From assembly GCA_050246115.1 (NCBI GenBank), contig JBFWWP010000029.1, forward strand, positions 4,462 to 68,461: a stretch of DNA of 64,000 nt. The letters run 5' to 3'. Made by a program: the position numbers and the translations under genes. This stretch comes from JBFWWP01 sp050246115 (GTDB taxonomy: Bacteria; Planctomycetota; UBA8108; UBA1146; JAJFFE01). Numbering within the stretch: position 1 is the stretch's first letter; each line of letters opens with the position of its first letter. Below are positions 41,962 to 50,035 of the stretch, in pieces. Below the pieces are notes generated by a model. It did not search any database and was not told the origin of the DNA. It saw only the letters and a program-made list of their open reading frames with translations.

Positions 41962-44481
41962 ATGGTGCCAACGAACGACTCGAGAGAACCACCGGGCGCG
42001 CCGGTTCCCACGGCGGTCGTGGAGGCGCTCCTCACTGAGTTCCTCATCGAATACCACGCCGACCTGGAAGTTCGCGGCGAGGCCCGACCACTCCTCGAGT
42101 ACCTCGCCCGCTACCGCGGCGCGGCGGAGGCCATCGCCCGCGAGTATCTCCAACTGCAAGCACAACCGTCGCTCACTCGACCCGCGCCGCCATCGCTGCC
42201 GCCAGGTGAGCCCGCACCTCACGTCGCGGACGCTGCCGCACGCTACGAACGCCTAGCGACCCTCGGGGTCGGCGGAATGGGCGAAGTGTTCCTCTCGCGC
42301 GACCGAACGCTCGACCGCAACGTAGCCATCAAGTTTGCGCGACGAAACTCGGGCGCTCTCCGGACTGCACTGCTGAACGAGGCGATGATCGCCGCCAAGC
42401 TGAGCCACCCGAACATTCCACCGGTCCACGATCTCGCCGTCGACGCGCAGGGTCGCCCCTTCTACGTCATGCGCCACATCCAAGGCGACTCGCTCGGCAC
42501 GGTGCTCCGCCGCCGGGCCGACGGTGCTTCACCGTACTCGCTCGCACGTCTGTTGGTCGTCTTCCAGCAGGCATGCTTGGCGATCGACTACGCACATGCC
42601 CAAGGCGTGGTCCACCTCGACCTGAAGCCCGACAACATCATGGTCGGTGGCTTCGGCGAGCTGTATCTGATGGATTGGGGCTTGTCGGCGCGTTTTCTCC
42701 GCAGCCGCGGGCCGCGGGTCCCTGAAGGCGACCCGGGATTCGGGCGCGTCGCGGGGTCACCGGGCTACATGGCTCCCGAGCAGGCTCGCGGCTCACCGCA
42801 CCTCGGCCCCGCCGCCGATGTCTTCGCTTTGGGCGTGATCCTCTACGAGATCGTGTGTGGCGAGCGTGCCTTCCCCTCCGAACCACGAGCCACCTTCGCC
42901 GAGCGTGTGGACCGGGCCGACTTCGTGCGCGGGCGAGCTTGGGATTCGGCACCCAGCGATCTCCGTGAGATCTGCGAACGAGCGCTCGCGCGCAAGCCGC
43001 AGGGTCGCCCGAACTCCGCGCGCGAGGTCCACGATGCCGTGCAGACTTACCTCGAAGGCACGCGTGAACTGGAGCGGCGCCAGCGGGCAGCGAACGCCGC
43101 CCTGGGTGCGGCCGATCAACACCTGGACCAGTTCCGGACCCACACCCGGGAAGCCGAACGACTCGCGATCGAGGTCGAGCGCACTCGACCCGAAGCCTGG
43201 GAGACCCCGACTCGCAAGCGCGCCTCCTGGAAGCTCGAGGACCAGCTGGACCGCGAACGAGAGGCCGCGGAACGTGCTGTGGAGCAGGCGACACGATCGG
43301 TCGCCGAGGCGCTGCGCCACGCCCCGGGTGACCCGGAGGTGCGGCAGCGTGTCGGCCGCCACTACTGGGACTGCTTCGTCCGGGCCGAGGCGCGGGGCGA
43401 CCGGTTCCAACAGAGCTTCTACGAGGATCAGATTCGACAGTTGCAGCTCCCGGAGCTTGCCGAAGCGCTTCGTGGCGACGGACGTCTGGAATTGCGGTGC
43501 GATCCGCCCGCCGATCGCATCCTCCTCAGCCGCTACGAGGAGCGAGGCAGAGTGCTGCGTCCAGTCGCGCCACGGCTCCTCACGGGCAACCCGGTGGTCG
43601 TCGATCCGCTGCCGATGGGGCGCTGGCACGTACGCGCCGAGCGAGACGGTTTCGAGCCACTCGTGGGGCCGGTGTTCATGGGCAGAGGCCGCAAGCTCAC
43701 GCTGAGATGGCGCTTCCGCACGGCGAGCGAGATCGGCGAGGGCTTCGTTCAAATCCCCCCGGGGCCATGCTTACTCGGCGGCGACGACAACACCATGGCG
43801 GCACTCGCGCGCTACGAGCCTGTCGTCCGGGAGTTCTTCATGGCGCGCTGGCCGGTCACCGTTGGCGAGTACGTCGACTTCCTCCAAGACCTCGAACGCG
43901 ACTCTCCGCGCGGCGCGCGTGCGCGTGTGCCCCGGGTGGCCGAGGGCGGCGCCCCCTTCACTTGGCTCCAGGTGGACGGCGGGATCCGGCTCCTGCGGCG
44001 GCGCGGCGGCTTCCAACACCGTCGCTGGCCGGTCTTCGGCATCAGCTGGTTCGACGCCGTCGCCTACGCCCGCTGGCGCTCGCGACGCGACGGGCGGCGA
44101 TACCAGCTGGCGTCCGACGAAGAGTGGGAGAAGGCGGCACGCGGCACTGATGGGCGCCGCTTCCCATGGGGGGACCACTACGATGCGTCGTTCTGCAAGA
44201 ACTTGGAGTCGACGCGCGAGAAGAGTCAACCCGAGCCCATCGGCGGCTACCGTCGCGACGAGTCACCCTACGGAGTGCGCGATCTGGCAGGCGGGACCAA
44301 AGACTGGTGCCGTGACTGGTTCTCCGAAGCGCAGAATCAACGCCTGATCCGCGGGGGTAGCTGGAACTCGGGGGAGGTGGGTGCGCACAGCGCGTACCGC
44401 AATGGCTGCCCGCCGACCGGGGTGTATCCCTTCTTGGGCTTCCGGCTGGTGCACCACGGCCTCCGCGCGCGGCCACGATGA
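41962..44481 (+). CDS. Serine/threonine protein kinase fused to FGE-sulfatase-like domain
   Basis: An 839-residue fusion. The kinase spans about residues 96-370: Gly loop LGVGGMGEVFLSRD, VAIK with Lys124, HLDLKPDN (218-225), DWG (238-240) in place of DFG, and GYMAPEQARG. The residue before the catalytic Asp is Leu, not Arg, so it is a non-RD kinase. A helical linker (380-500) is rich in Glu/Arg. The C-terminal FGE/SUMF1-like domain begins near 595 and contains DEEWEKAARGTDGRRFPWGD and LIRGGSWNSGEVGAHSAYRN; the Cys pair of true formylglycine-generating enzymes is missing there, so it is probably a binding module. GGAGAGGG lies before the ATG. Confidence 0.92.
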   Translation: MVPTNDSREPPGAPVPTAVVEALLTEFLIEYHADLEVRGEARPLLEYLARYRGAAEAIAREYLQLQAQPSLTRPAPPSLPPGEPAPHVADAAARYERLATLGVGGMGEVFLSRDRTLDRNVAIKFARRNSGALRTALLNEAMIAAKLSHPNIPPVHDLAVDAQGRPFYVMRHIQGDSLGTVLRRRADGASPYSLARLLVVFQQACLAIDYAHAQGVVHLDLKPDNIMVGGFGELYLMDWGLSARFLRSRGPRVPEGDPGFGRVAGSPGYMAPEQARGSPHLGPAADVFALGVILYEIVCGERAFPSEPRATFAERVDRADFVRGRAWDSAPSDLREICERALARKPQGRPNSAREVHDAVQTYLEGTRELERRQRAANAALGAADQHLDQFRTHTREAERLAIEVERTRPEAWETPTRKRASWKLEDQLDREREAAERAVEQATRSVAEALRHAPGDPEVRQRVGRHYWDCFVRAEARGDRFQQSFYEDQIRQLQLPELAEALRGDGRLELRCDPPADRILLSRYEERGRVLRPVAPRLLTGNPVVVDPLPMGRWHVRAERDGFEPLVGPVFMGRGRKLTLRWRFRTASEIGEGFVQIPPGPCLLGGDDNTMAALARYEPVVREFFMARWPVTVGEYVDFLQDLERDSPRGARARVPRVAEGGAPFTWLQVDGGIRLLRRRGGFQHRRWPVFGISWFDAVAYARWRSRRDGRRYQLASDEEWEKAARGTDGRRFPWGDHYDASFCKNLESTREKSQPEPIGGYRRDESPYGVRDLAGGTKDWCRDWFSEAQNQRLIRGGSWNSGEVGAHSAYRNGCPPTGVYPFLGFRLVHHGLRARPR

Positions 44482-44504
44482 CCCGTCGCTGCGACGCGGC
44501 GGGC

Positions 44505-45308
44505 TCACTGCGCGACGAGGTCGAGCCGCAGGTCCTCGTCGACGATCGTGACCTCGGTGCGCGCCGGGGGGGTGCGGTCGCGCCGGGCAAAGTCCGAGAG
44601 GGTCTCGCCCTCGCGTTGCTGGGCAAGGACCTCGACCATGTAGGTTCCGGGCGCGAGGTCTTCGAGCTCGTAGCTCCCGTCGGCTTCCACCTTGGCCGAT
44701 GCAGCGAGAAACTTAGCGGACTCGATCTGCTGGTCCTGGTCTAGCGGTGAAACCGCTTCGGGCGCAGGCCCACCCAGTCGCCGAGCGATGATGACATGGA
44801 TGGGGGCGTCCGGCAGTCCCGATACGGTCCCACGGATTCGCGCCCCCTGACCGAACACCAGGTCGACCGCGAGCAACTCCCCAGGGCCGATCCAAACCGG
44901 CTGCTGACGCATGCGAAAGTGCCCGGCTCGCAGCGCTGCGTAGTCGACGACGTTGAGCAAGTACTCCCCGCTCGGAACCTCCTTCACCGTGAAGTAGCCC
45001 GCTTCGTCGGTGGTCGTGTCGTACTTCAGGGCGGCGCTCCGGATGAGTTGCACGAGCAAGCCGGCCATCGGCGAGCTCCCGTCGATCGCGAACCCTTCGA
45101 TGGATCCGGTGCGCGGTGACGTCGTCGGCTCGCGTTCCGTCTCGGGGCGCGCGGGCAATCCGTCGTCCGCGCTCGACGACGGCGGCGCGGACTCCGACGA
45201 CGACGCGGGCGGGCGGGTCGACGACGCGTCACAACCCCAGGCCAGCGTCAGGAGCGATAGTCCCATCAGCCACCCCTCGCGAGGCCCTCGTCGTACGCTG
45301 GAAGACAA
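44505..45308 (-). CDS. Lipoprotein with carboxypeptidase regulatory-like domains
   Basis: A 267-residue protein with a lipobox LLTLAWGC: the cysteine at residue 26 would be lipidated. A Ser/Pro/Ala/Glu-rich spacer (27-68) follows. Residues 69-180 contain one carboxypeptidase regulatory-like beta-sandwich (GSIEGFAIDGSSPMAGLLVQ, YFTVKEVPSGEYLLNVVDY) and 155-260 a second (VKVEADGSYELEDLAPGTYM). These are binding folds. The TTG at 45308 gives a proper signal with positive charges before the hydrophobic core; an ATG at 45266 has GAGGGG upstream but leaves a weak signal. It converges with the kinase gene (23 nt apart). Confidence 0.75.
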   Translation of the reverse strand: MSSSVRRGPREGWLMGLSLLTLAWGCDASSTRPPASSSESAPPSSSADDGLPARPETEREPTTSPRTGSIEGFAIDGSSPMAGLLVQLIRSAALKYDTTTDEAGYFTVKEVPSGEYLLNVVDYAALRAGHFRMRQQPVWIGPGELLAVDLVFGQGARIRGTVSGLPDAPIHVIIARRLGGPAPEAVSPLDQDQQIESAKFLAASAKVEADGSYELEDLAPGTYMVEVLAQQREGETLSDFARRDRTPPARTEVTIVDEDLRLDLVAQ

Positions 45309-45687
45309 CTTGGACTCTTTCCTAGCCGGCAGCCGGAAACCTCGGTTCGAGGCTGACCCCGGGCCTCCGAAGCGGGCCCCTCTCGAGAGCTCGCGAACTC
45401 ACGGGCCTCTTGCCAGCACGAAGCCAGGACAGCCCGAGCCAGCATTGGACCAGGACAGCCCGCCCGTGGCAATTTCAACCGCAGCGGGAGCGCGGCCCCG
45501 CTGCCCATCGCGGGTCATTCGCGGGCCGGGGCCCAAGACGACGTGGAGTACGGGACGACGCGCGACGGCGGTGTTACACTGCCGCCGGGTCAGCGGGGAC
45601 GGTCCGGGGCGGGCACGGTCCGGGGTACGGTCCGGGGTTTGAGCTGCGAGCGGATGTCACACGGGACTCCGCTCGTGGGAAAGACGG
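45309..45687. other. Divergent region with direct repeats before the ECF sigma gene
   Basis: No gene is supported. CCAGGACAGCCCG occurs at 45424-45436 and 45450-45462. ACGGTCCGGGG occurs three times at 45599-45609, 45615-45625 and 45627-45637, ending 50 nt before the sigma-factor start. These could be binding sites for an upstream regulator or the sigma factor itself; no promoter can be assigned with confidence. Confidence 0.55.
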
Positions 45688-46290
45688 GTGAACCTCATGA
45701 GCCAGGCTGCTCGCGACCCGGACAATGCAGCGGACCCCGACTGTCCCAGCGACTTCGTGTCGCTCTACCGGCATGCCGTGCCGGCGCTCCTGGCTTGGAC
45801 CCACCTCCACGTGCGGGGGCCGCTCAAGCGCCGGCTGGACCCCGAGGACATCGTCCAGGAAGTTTGCTTTCGCGCCTTTCGTGCCTTCGCGGACTTCGAT
45901 CCGGCGCGCGCGAGCTTCCGCACTTGGGTGTTCGGCATTGCGCACAACGTTCTGCGCGAGGCATTGCGTACACGATCGGCTCGTGGCGAATCGGTTTTCG
46001 CTGCGGTTGCTACGGACGCGCCGCGAGGCTTGGATGCCGTTCCCGAGGAAGCGACCGGGGTCAGCACCCTGCTCGCCCAAGAGGAGGGCTTTCGCACGTT
46101 CCTCGAACGCGTCGAGAGCCTCGATGACGACGACAAGCGCATGCTCCTGTACCGCGGACTCGAGCAACACTCCCACGAGCACATCGCGGAGGTGCTCGGG
46201 ATCTCCGTGGACAGCTCCCAAAAGCGCTGGCAACGGCTCTGCCGCAAGCTCGGCAAGCAAGGCATTCCGGACGGCCTCCTCCCCGGTTAG
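45688..46290 (+). CDS. ECF-type RNA polymerase sigma factor
   Basis: A 200-residue protein with sigma region 2 (RRLDPEDIVQEVCFRAFRAF, then ARASFRTWVFGIAHNVLREA) and region 4 (HEHIAEVLGISVDSSQKRWQ). There is no region 1 or 3, which is the ECF layout. No anti-sigma factor is recognisable next to it. The start is either the GTG at 45688 or the ATG at 45697; both are close to GGGAAAGACGG and cannot be separated. A set of ACGGTCCGGGG repeats precedes it. The neighbouring YceI protein gene is downstream on the same strand. Confidence 0.9.
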   Translation: MNLMSQAARDPDNAADPDCPSDFVSLYRHAVPALLAWTHLHVRGPLKRRLDPEDIVQEVCFRAFRAFADFDPARASFRTWVFGIAHNVLREALRTRSARGESVFAAVATDAPRGLDAVPEEATGVSTLLAQEEGFRTFLERVESLDDDDKRMLLYRGLEQHSHEHIAEVLGISVDSSQKRWQRLCRKLGKQGIPDGLLPG

Positions 46291-46529
46291 GAGTCGCCCG
46301 GGAACCGCCGACTCGCCGAACCGTGGCATCGCCTCGGAGTTGGTGGTAAACCGTGCGACCCTCGGGGGCATGGAACTCCGGGGCTCTGGAACCCGTCCCT
46401 CTGGAGACCCGGTGGAACTCCGGGCGCTGTCACTCGTTTACTCCGTTCGTAGGCTCGATCGGCTGGGCAGAGTGTGCGCTCGGAAAGCGCACGGCGTCCC
46501 CCAGCCCCACACCAAACCGAGAGGATCCA

Positions 46530-47399
46530 ATGTCTGGCCTCCCATCGCTTCGCAACCGTAGCCAATGCGCGGGTCTCGTTGTTGGCTTGCTCGCCGCAGT
46601 GCTGGTATCCGGCCAAACGCCGAGCTTCGCCCAGGAAACCGGCGCGGGTAAGGCTATGGACCCGGCAGCGGCGAACACCTTTCATGTCGACCCGGTGCAC
46701 TCCATGGCGCTGTTTCGCATCCAGCACCAAGGGGTCGGGATGTTCCATGGGCGTTTCAACCGCATGCACGGGACCGTGAAGTTCGACCCCGCAGCGGCCA
46801 CGCCCCTCGAGGTGAACATCACGATCCCGGTCGCAGGCGTCGACACGGGCAGCGAGAAGATCGACAACCACCTCAAGAACCCCGATTTCTTCGATGCAGA
46901 ACAGTTCCCGAACATGAGCTTCGAGAGCACGAGTTCAAAGAAACTCGACGCAAGCACCTTCGAAGTGAGTGGGAAGATGACCATTCACGGCGTGACGCGC
47001 GACCTGCAAGTGAAGTTCGACCTCGTCGGGAGCGCCGACAGCGAACGCGGCAAGCGCTACGGATTCGAGTCGAGCTTCGTGATCCAGCGTACCGACTTCG
47101 GCATGGGCTACGGGGTCGAGAAGAAGGCGCTGGGCAACGAAGTGCGCGTGACCGTGGCGCTCGAACTCCTCCCCGGGGCGCCGCCCGAGGAGCGAGCTGA
47201 CGCTCCACGCGGCCCGGGCCGAGCGGGCGGCATGCGGGACCGACTGCTTGCGCTCGACAAGGACGGGAACGGCAAGATCGAGAAGGCCGAGGTTCCCGAG
47301 GATCTGATGCGGCTGTTCGAGCGCATGGATGCGAACCAGGACGGCGTGGTCGACGAGAAGGAACTGGCGAACCCGCCGCGACGCGGCGGCGGCCAGTAG
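46530..47399 (+). CDS. YceI-family protein with C-terminal EF-hand pair
   Basis: A 289-residue protein with a signal peptide (about residues 12-34, ending SFAQE). Residues 45-220 are a YceI lipocalin-like domain: FHVDPVHSMALFRIQHQGVG, VEVNITI-like strands, NPDFFDAEQFPNMSFESTS and MTIHGVTRDLQVKFDLVG. YceI proteins bind isoprenoid lipids in the periplasm. The C-terminus adds two EF hands (LDKDGNGKIEKAEV and MDANQDGVVDEKEL), which is not usual for the family and suggests calcium control. GAGAGGATCC precedes the ATG at 46530. A hairpin follows the stop at 47410. Confidence 0.9.
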   Translation: MSGLPSLRNRSQCAGLVVGLLAAVLVSGQTPSFAQETGAGKAMDPAAANTFHVDPVHSMALFRIQHQGVGMFHGRFNRMHGTVKFDPAAATPLEVNITIPVAGVDTGSEKIDNHLKNPDFFDAEQFPNMSFESTSSKKLDASTFEVSGKMTIHGVTRDLQVKFDLVGSADSERGKRYGFESSFVIQRTDFGMGYGVEKKALGNEVRVTVALELLPGAPPEERADAPRGPGRAGGMRDRLLALDKDGNGKIEKAEVPEDLMRLFERMDANQDGVVDEKELANPPRRGGGQ

Positions 47400-47409
47400 C
47401 CCGTCCGGG

Positions 47410-47452
47410 GCCGGCGCGGGGGCAAGTACCGATTCCTTGCCCCGGCGCCGGC
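47410..47452 (+). terminator. Strong hairpin after the YceI/EF-hand gene
   Basis: GCCGGCGC-G-GGGGCAAG pairs with CTTGCCCC-G-GCGCCGGC around a 9-nt loop (one mismatch in 17 pairs). No U-run follows; it is the likely end of the YceI transcript. Confidence 0.5.
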
Positions 47453-47533
47453 GACCCACGGGTGCTCGGCCCCGGCGCTTCGCACACCTCCTCGCGGCGC
47501 GAGCGAGCCGCAGCGACCGCTCCCGCGAGGGCC

Positions 47534-47593
47534 TCCCATCAGCTCTCCCCCCATCAGCTCGCCTCCCAACAGCTCGCCTCCCATCGGGCTCGG
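47534..47593 (+). repeat. Four tandem 15-bp units
   Basis: Units such as CCCCATCAGCTCGCC and TCCCAACAGCTCGCC repeat four times with differences between 47534 and 47593. They lie in the 327-nt gap (47400-47726) between the YceI and NeuB genes, in which no gene is supported. Confidence 0.75.
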
Positions 47594-47726
47594 TCGAGTT
47601 GCAGAGCTCATTGCCGCGGCTCCCGGCTCGCCCGGACGCTCGCCCTTCCGAGCGCAACCCTTTCACCCAAGTTCACCGGCCCCTCCGACCGAAAAGCTCT
47701 GGGGGGGACAACACCGGGGAACATCG

Positions 47727-48629
47727 ATGTCGAACGCCTACCGCCGGCCCCGCGTGGTCGCCGAGATCGGTTGCAATCATCGTGGCAGCATGACCGTTGC
47801 GAAGGAGCTCGTGAAACTCGCCCGCGACTGCGGCGTGGAGTACGTGAAGTTCCAAAAGCGTACGGTGCGCGAACTGCTGACGCCGGAGCAGTACGACGCC
47901 CCGCATCCGAACCCGCATCATGCCTACGGGACGACCTACGGCGCTCATCGCGAGTTCCTGGAGTTCGATGCCGGGCAGCATCGGGAACTCAAGGAGTACT
48001 GCCGCGACCTCGGGGTCGAGTACTCGTGCTCGGTCTGGGACGTGACGGCCGCGCGACAGATCATTGAACTCGGCCCGAACCTGATCAAGATCCCCTCGGC
48101 CCGCAATCACTCACTCGAGCTCCTGCGCACGGTCCGTGACGAGTTCGACGGCATTGTCCAGGTCTCACTCGGCATGACCACTCGCGACGAGGAGCGCGCC
48201 GTTCTCGAAGTGTTCGAGGAAACTGGCGCTGCGGCCCAGCGCCTCACGCTCTACGCCTGCACGTCGGGTTACCCCGTCGCCTTCGAGGACGTGTGCCTGC
48301 TCGAGATCGAACGGCTTCGCAACGCTTACCGAAATCGCGTCCGCGCCATCGGTTTCTCGGGGCACCACCTCGGGATCGCAGTCGACATTGCGGCGTACAC
48401 ACTCGGCGCGGAGTGGATCGAACGTCACTTCACGGCCGACCGCACCTGGAAGGGAACCGACCACGCGGCGTCGCTCGAAGCCACCGGCCTGCGCAAGCTG
48501 GTGCGAGACCTCCAGGCCACCCACGCCGCGCTCACCCACAAACGGGAAGAACTGCTCCCGATCGAGGCCGAACAGCGGGCGAAACTCAAGACCCACGACA
48601 CGGCGCAGCCTCGAGTGGTGACCTCGTGA
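47727..48629 (+). CDS. neuB: N-acetylneuraminate synthase family protein (NeuB) without SAF domain
   Basis: A 300-residue protein that covers the NeuB TIM barrel: RPRVVAEIGCNHRGSMTVAK, GVEYVKFQKRTVRELLTPEQ, YSCSVWDVTA, LIKIPSARNHSLELL and ERHFTADRTWKGTDHAASLE. NeuB condenses a 6-carbon sugar with PEP to make sialic-acid-like nonulosonates. Most NeuB enzymes are about 340-350 residues with a C-terminal antifreeze-like SAF domain; here it is missing, so a variant substrate or partner is possible. The stop overlaps the GTG start of the NeuA-like gene (GTGA). The ATG at 47727 has a weak upstream site (GGGGAACATCG). Confidence 0.88.
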   Translation: MSNAYRRPRVVAEIGCNHRGSMTVAKELVKLARDCGVEYVKFQKRTVRELLTPEQYDAPHPNPHHAYGTTYGAHREFLEFDAGQHRELKEYCRDLGVEYSCSVWDVTAARQIIELGPNLIKIPSARNHSLELLRTVRDEFDGIVQVSLGMTTRDEERAVLEVFEETGAAAQRLTLYACTSGYPVAFEDVCLLEIERLRNAYRNRVRAIGFSGHHLGIAVDIAAYTLGAEWIERHFTADRTWKGTDHAASLEATGLRKLVRDLQATHAALTHKREELLPIEAEQRAKLKTHDTAQPRVVTS

Positions 48630-49324
48630 GCGTCCTCGCTCTCGTGCCCGCGCGCGGCGGCAGCCAAGGAATCCCACGGAAGAACATCCGGTCGTTCTGT
48701 GGGCAGCCACTCATCTCCTGGTGTCTCGCAGCGCTCGAGGACGCCCGGCTGGTGGATCGTGTGGTGGTGGCGACCGACGACGCGGAGATCGCCGACACCG
48801 TACTGACGCTGGGTCTCGAGAAGCCCGAGATCTACTGGCGGGCTCCCGAGAACGCGACCCACGAGGCGAGCACGGAAAGCCTGTTGCTAGAGTACCTCGG
48901 TTCCGAGTTCGGACAGCGCTTGGCACCCGACGACGACCTCCTCCTCGTGCAGGCTACCTCACCATTCACGCGTGCGATCGACTTCGACTCGGCGATCTCG
49001 CACTATCACCGGAGCGACGCCGACTCGCTGCTCTCGTGCGTGCGGCTTCGTCGCTTCCTGTGGCGTGAAGATGGAACCCCCATCAACTACGACTACCGGC
49101 ACCGTCCAAGACGCCAGGACTTCACGGGCACCCTGCTCGAGAATGGTGCCTTCTACCTGAACTCGGTCACCCATGTCCGCGCCCACGGGAACCGTCTCTA
49201 TGGTCGCATCACTTGCTACGAGCTGCCCGAGTGGACGGCGATCGAGCTCGATGAGCCCAGCGACTGGACGCTCGCCGAGGCCCTGTTCGAGCAACACCGC
49301 CCGCAAGCCGAGACCACCCGCTGA
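48626..49324 (+). CDS. neuA: Acylneuraminate cytidylyltransferase family protein (NeuA type)
   Basis: A 232-residue protein beginning VSVLALVPARGGSQGIPRKN, the P-loop-like signature of CMP-sialic acid synthetases. ISWCLAALEDARLVDRVVVA, ATDDAEIAD and LLVQATSPFTRAIDFDSAI are also family blocks. It would activate the NeuB product with CTP. Its GTG start overlaps the NeuB stop, and the shared transcript makes a two-step module; the NeuC-like epimerase is 24 kb away. KdsB-like enzymes have a similar fold, but the PARGGSQGIPRKN form favours NeuA. Confidence 0.88.
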   Translation: MSVLALVPARGGSQGIPRKNIRSFCGQPLISWCLAALEDARLVDRVVVATDDAEIADTVLTLGLEKPEIYWRAPENATHEASTESLLLEYLGSEFGQRLAPDDDLLLVQATSPFTRAIDFDSAISHYHRSDADSLLSCVRLRRFLWREDGTPINYDYRHRPRRQDFTGTLLENGAFYLNSVTHVRAHGNRLYGRITCYELPEWTAIELDEPSDWTLAEALFEQHRPQAETTR

Positions 49325-49441
49325 ACCGCGCGCGACCCAATCCACTTCTCGACCGCGGTTGCAACATCATCGCCGGGACTCGATAATCCCCCACGGTTCG
49401 GCGGCGCCTACCGCCGCTCGCGCGCCATTCGAGGAGATTCC

Positions 49442-49993
49442 GTGGGAAAGATGGATTCCGCGGGAGAGGAGTCACCCATTCGCAAGCCGCTGCTCACGGT
49501 GTTCGCGCTGCTCGTTTGCTTCGTGACCGGCGCCTCTTGGTGGCATCACTCGCGCGATCGAGATCTCTCGGACCGCCTCGCCGTGCAGGGGCACGAGATC
49601 CAACAGACCCAAGACCGCATGGCCGAGCACGACCGGCAGTTGACCGATACGCGAGCCACCGTCGTCGTCGAGCAGAAGCTGAACGCCGAACAAGGCCTCG
49701 AGATCGGTAAGCTACGAGCGCGTATGGACAACGTCGAGGCCGATCTCGCCCGCACGGCGACCGAGCTCAATGCGGCCAAGGCGCGACTGGATCAGGCCGA
49801 CGTACGACTCCAGGAACTCGAGATCCTGCGTCGCCACGTCGATCAAATGGCGCTCGCCCACGAGCACGCCACCCGCGAGCGCGATGACCTGAGACGACGC
49901 TTGGAGGCGATCGAGCGCGAGTCCCTGGACTCGGAGGAACGTCTGCGACGCATCGAGCAGCAGCTCGGCATCACCCCCCGTCCGGCGGAGTAG
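49442..49993 (+). CDS. Hypothetical membrane-anchored coiled-coil protein
   Basis: A 183-residue protein with one membrane helix (about residues 16-32, PLLTVFALLVCFVTGASWW) and a long coiled coil (about 40-175, LSDRLAVQGHEIQQTQDRMA and so on, rich in Glu, Arg, Gln and Leu at heptad spacing). No family is recognised; it could be an envelope spacer protein. GAGGAGATTCC lies before the GTG at 49442, which is preferred over the ATG at 49451. Confidence 0.7.
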   Translation: MGKMDSAGEESPIRKPLLTVFALLVCFVTGASWWHHSRDRDLSDRLAVQGHEIQQTQDRMAEHDRQLTDTRATVVVEQKLNAEQGLEIGKLRARMDNVEADLARTATELNAAKARLDQADVRLQELEILRRHVDQMALAHEHATRERDDLRRRLEAIERESLDSEERLRRIEQQLGITPRPAE

Positions 49994-50035
49994 TCCCCGA
50001 TCCAAGTGGGATGGCCACCGCTTTGGGATGGGTCG

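Noticed and set aside
46289..46300. GGAGTCGCCCG resembling the end of the foldback repeat
   Set aside because: Only about 11 nt match and there is no second end or internal similarity.
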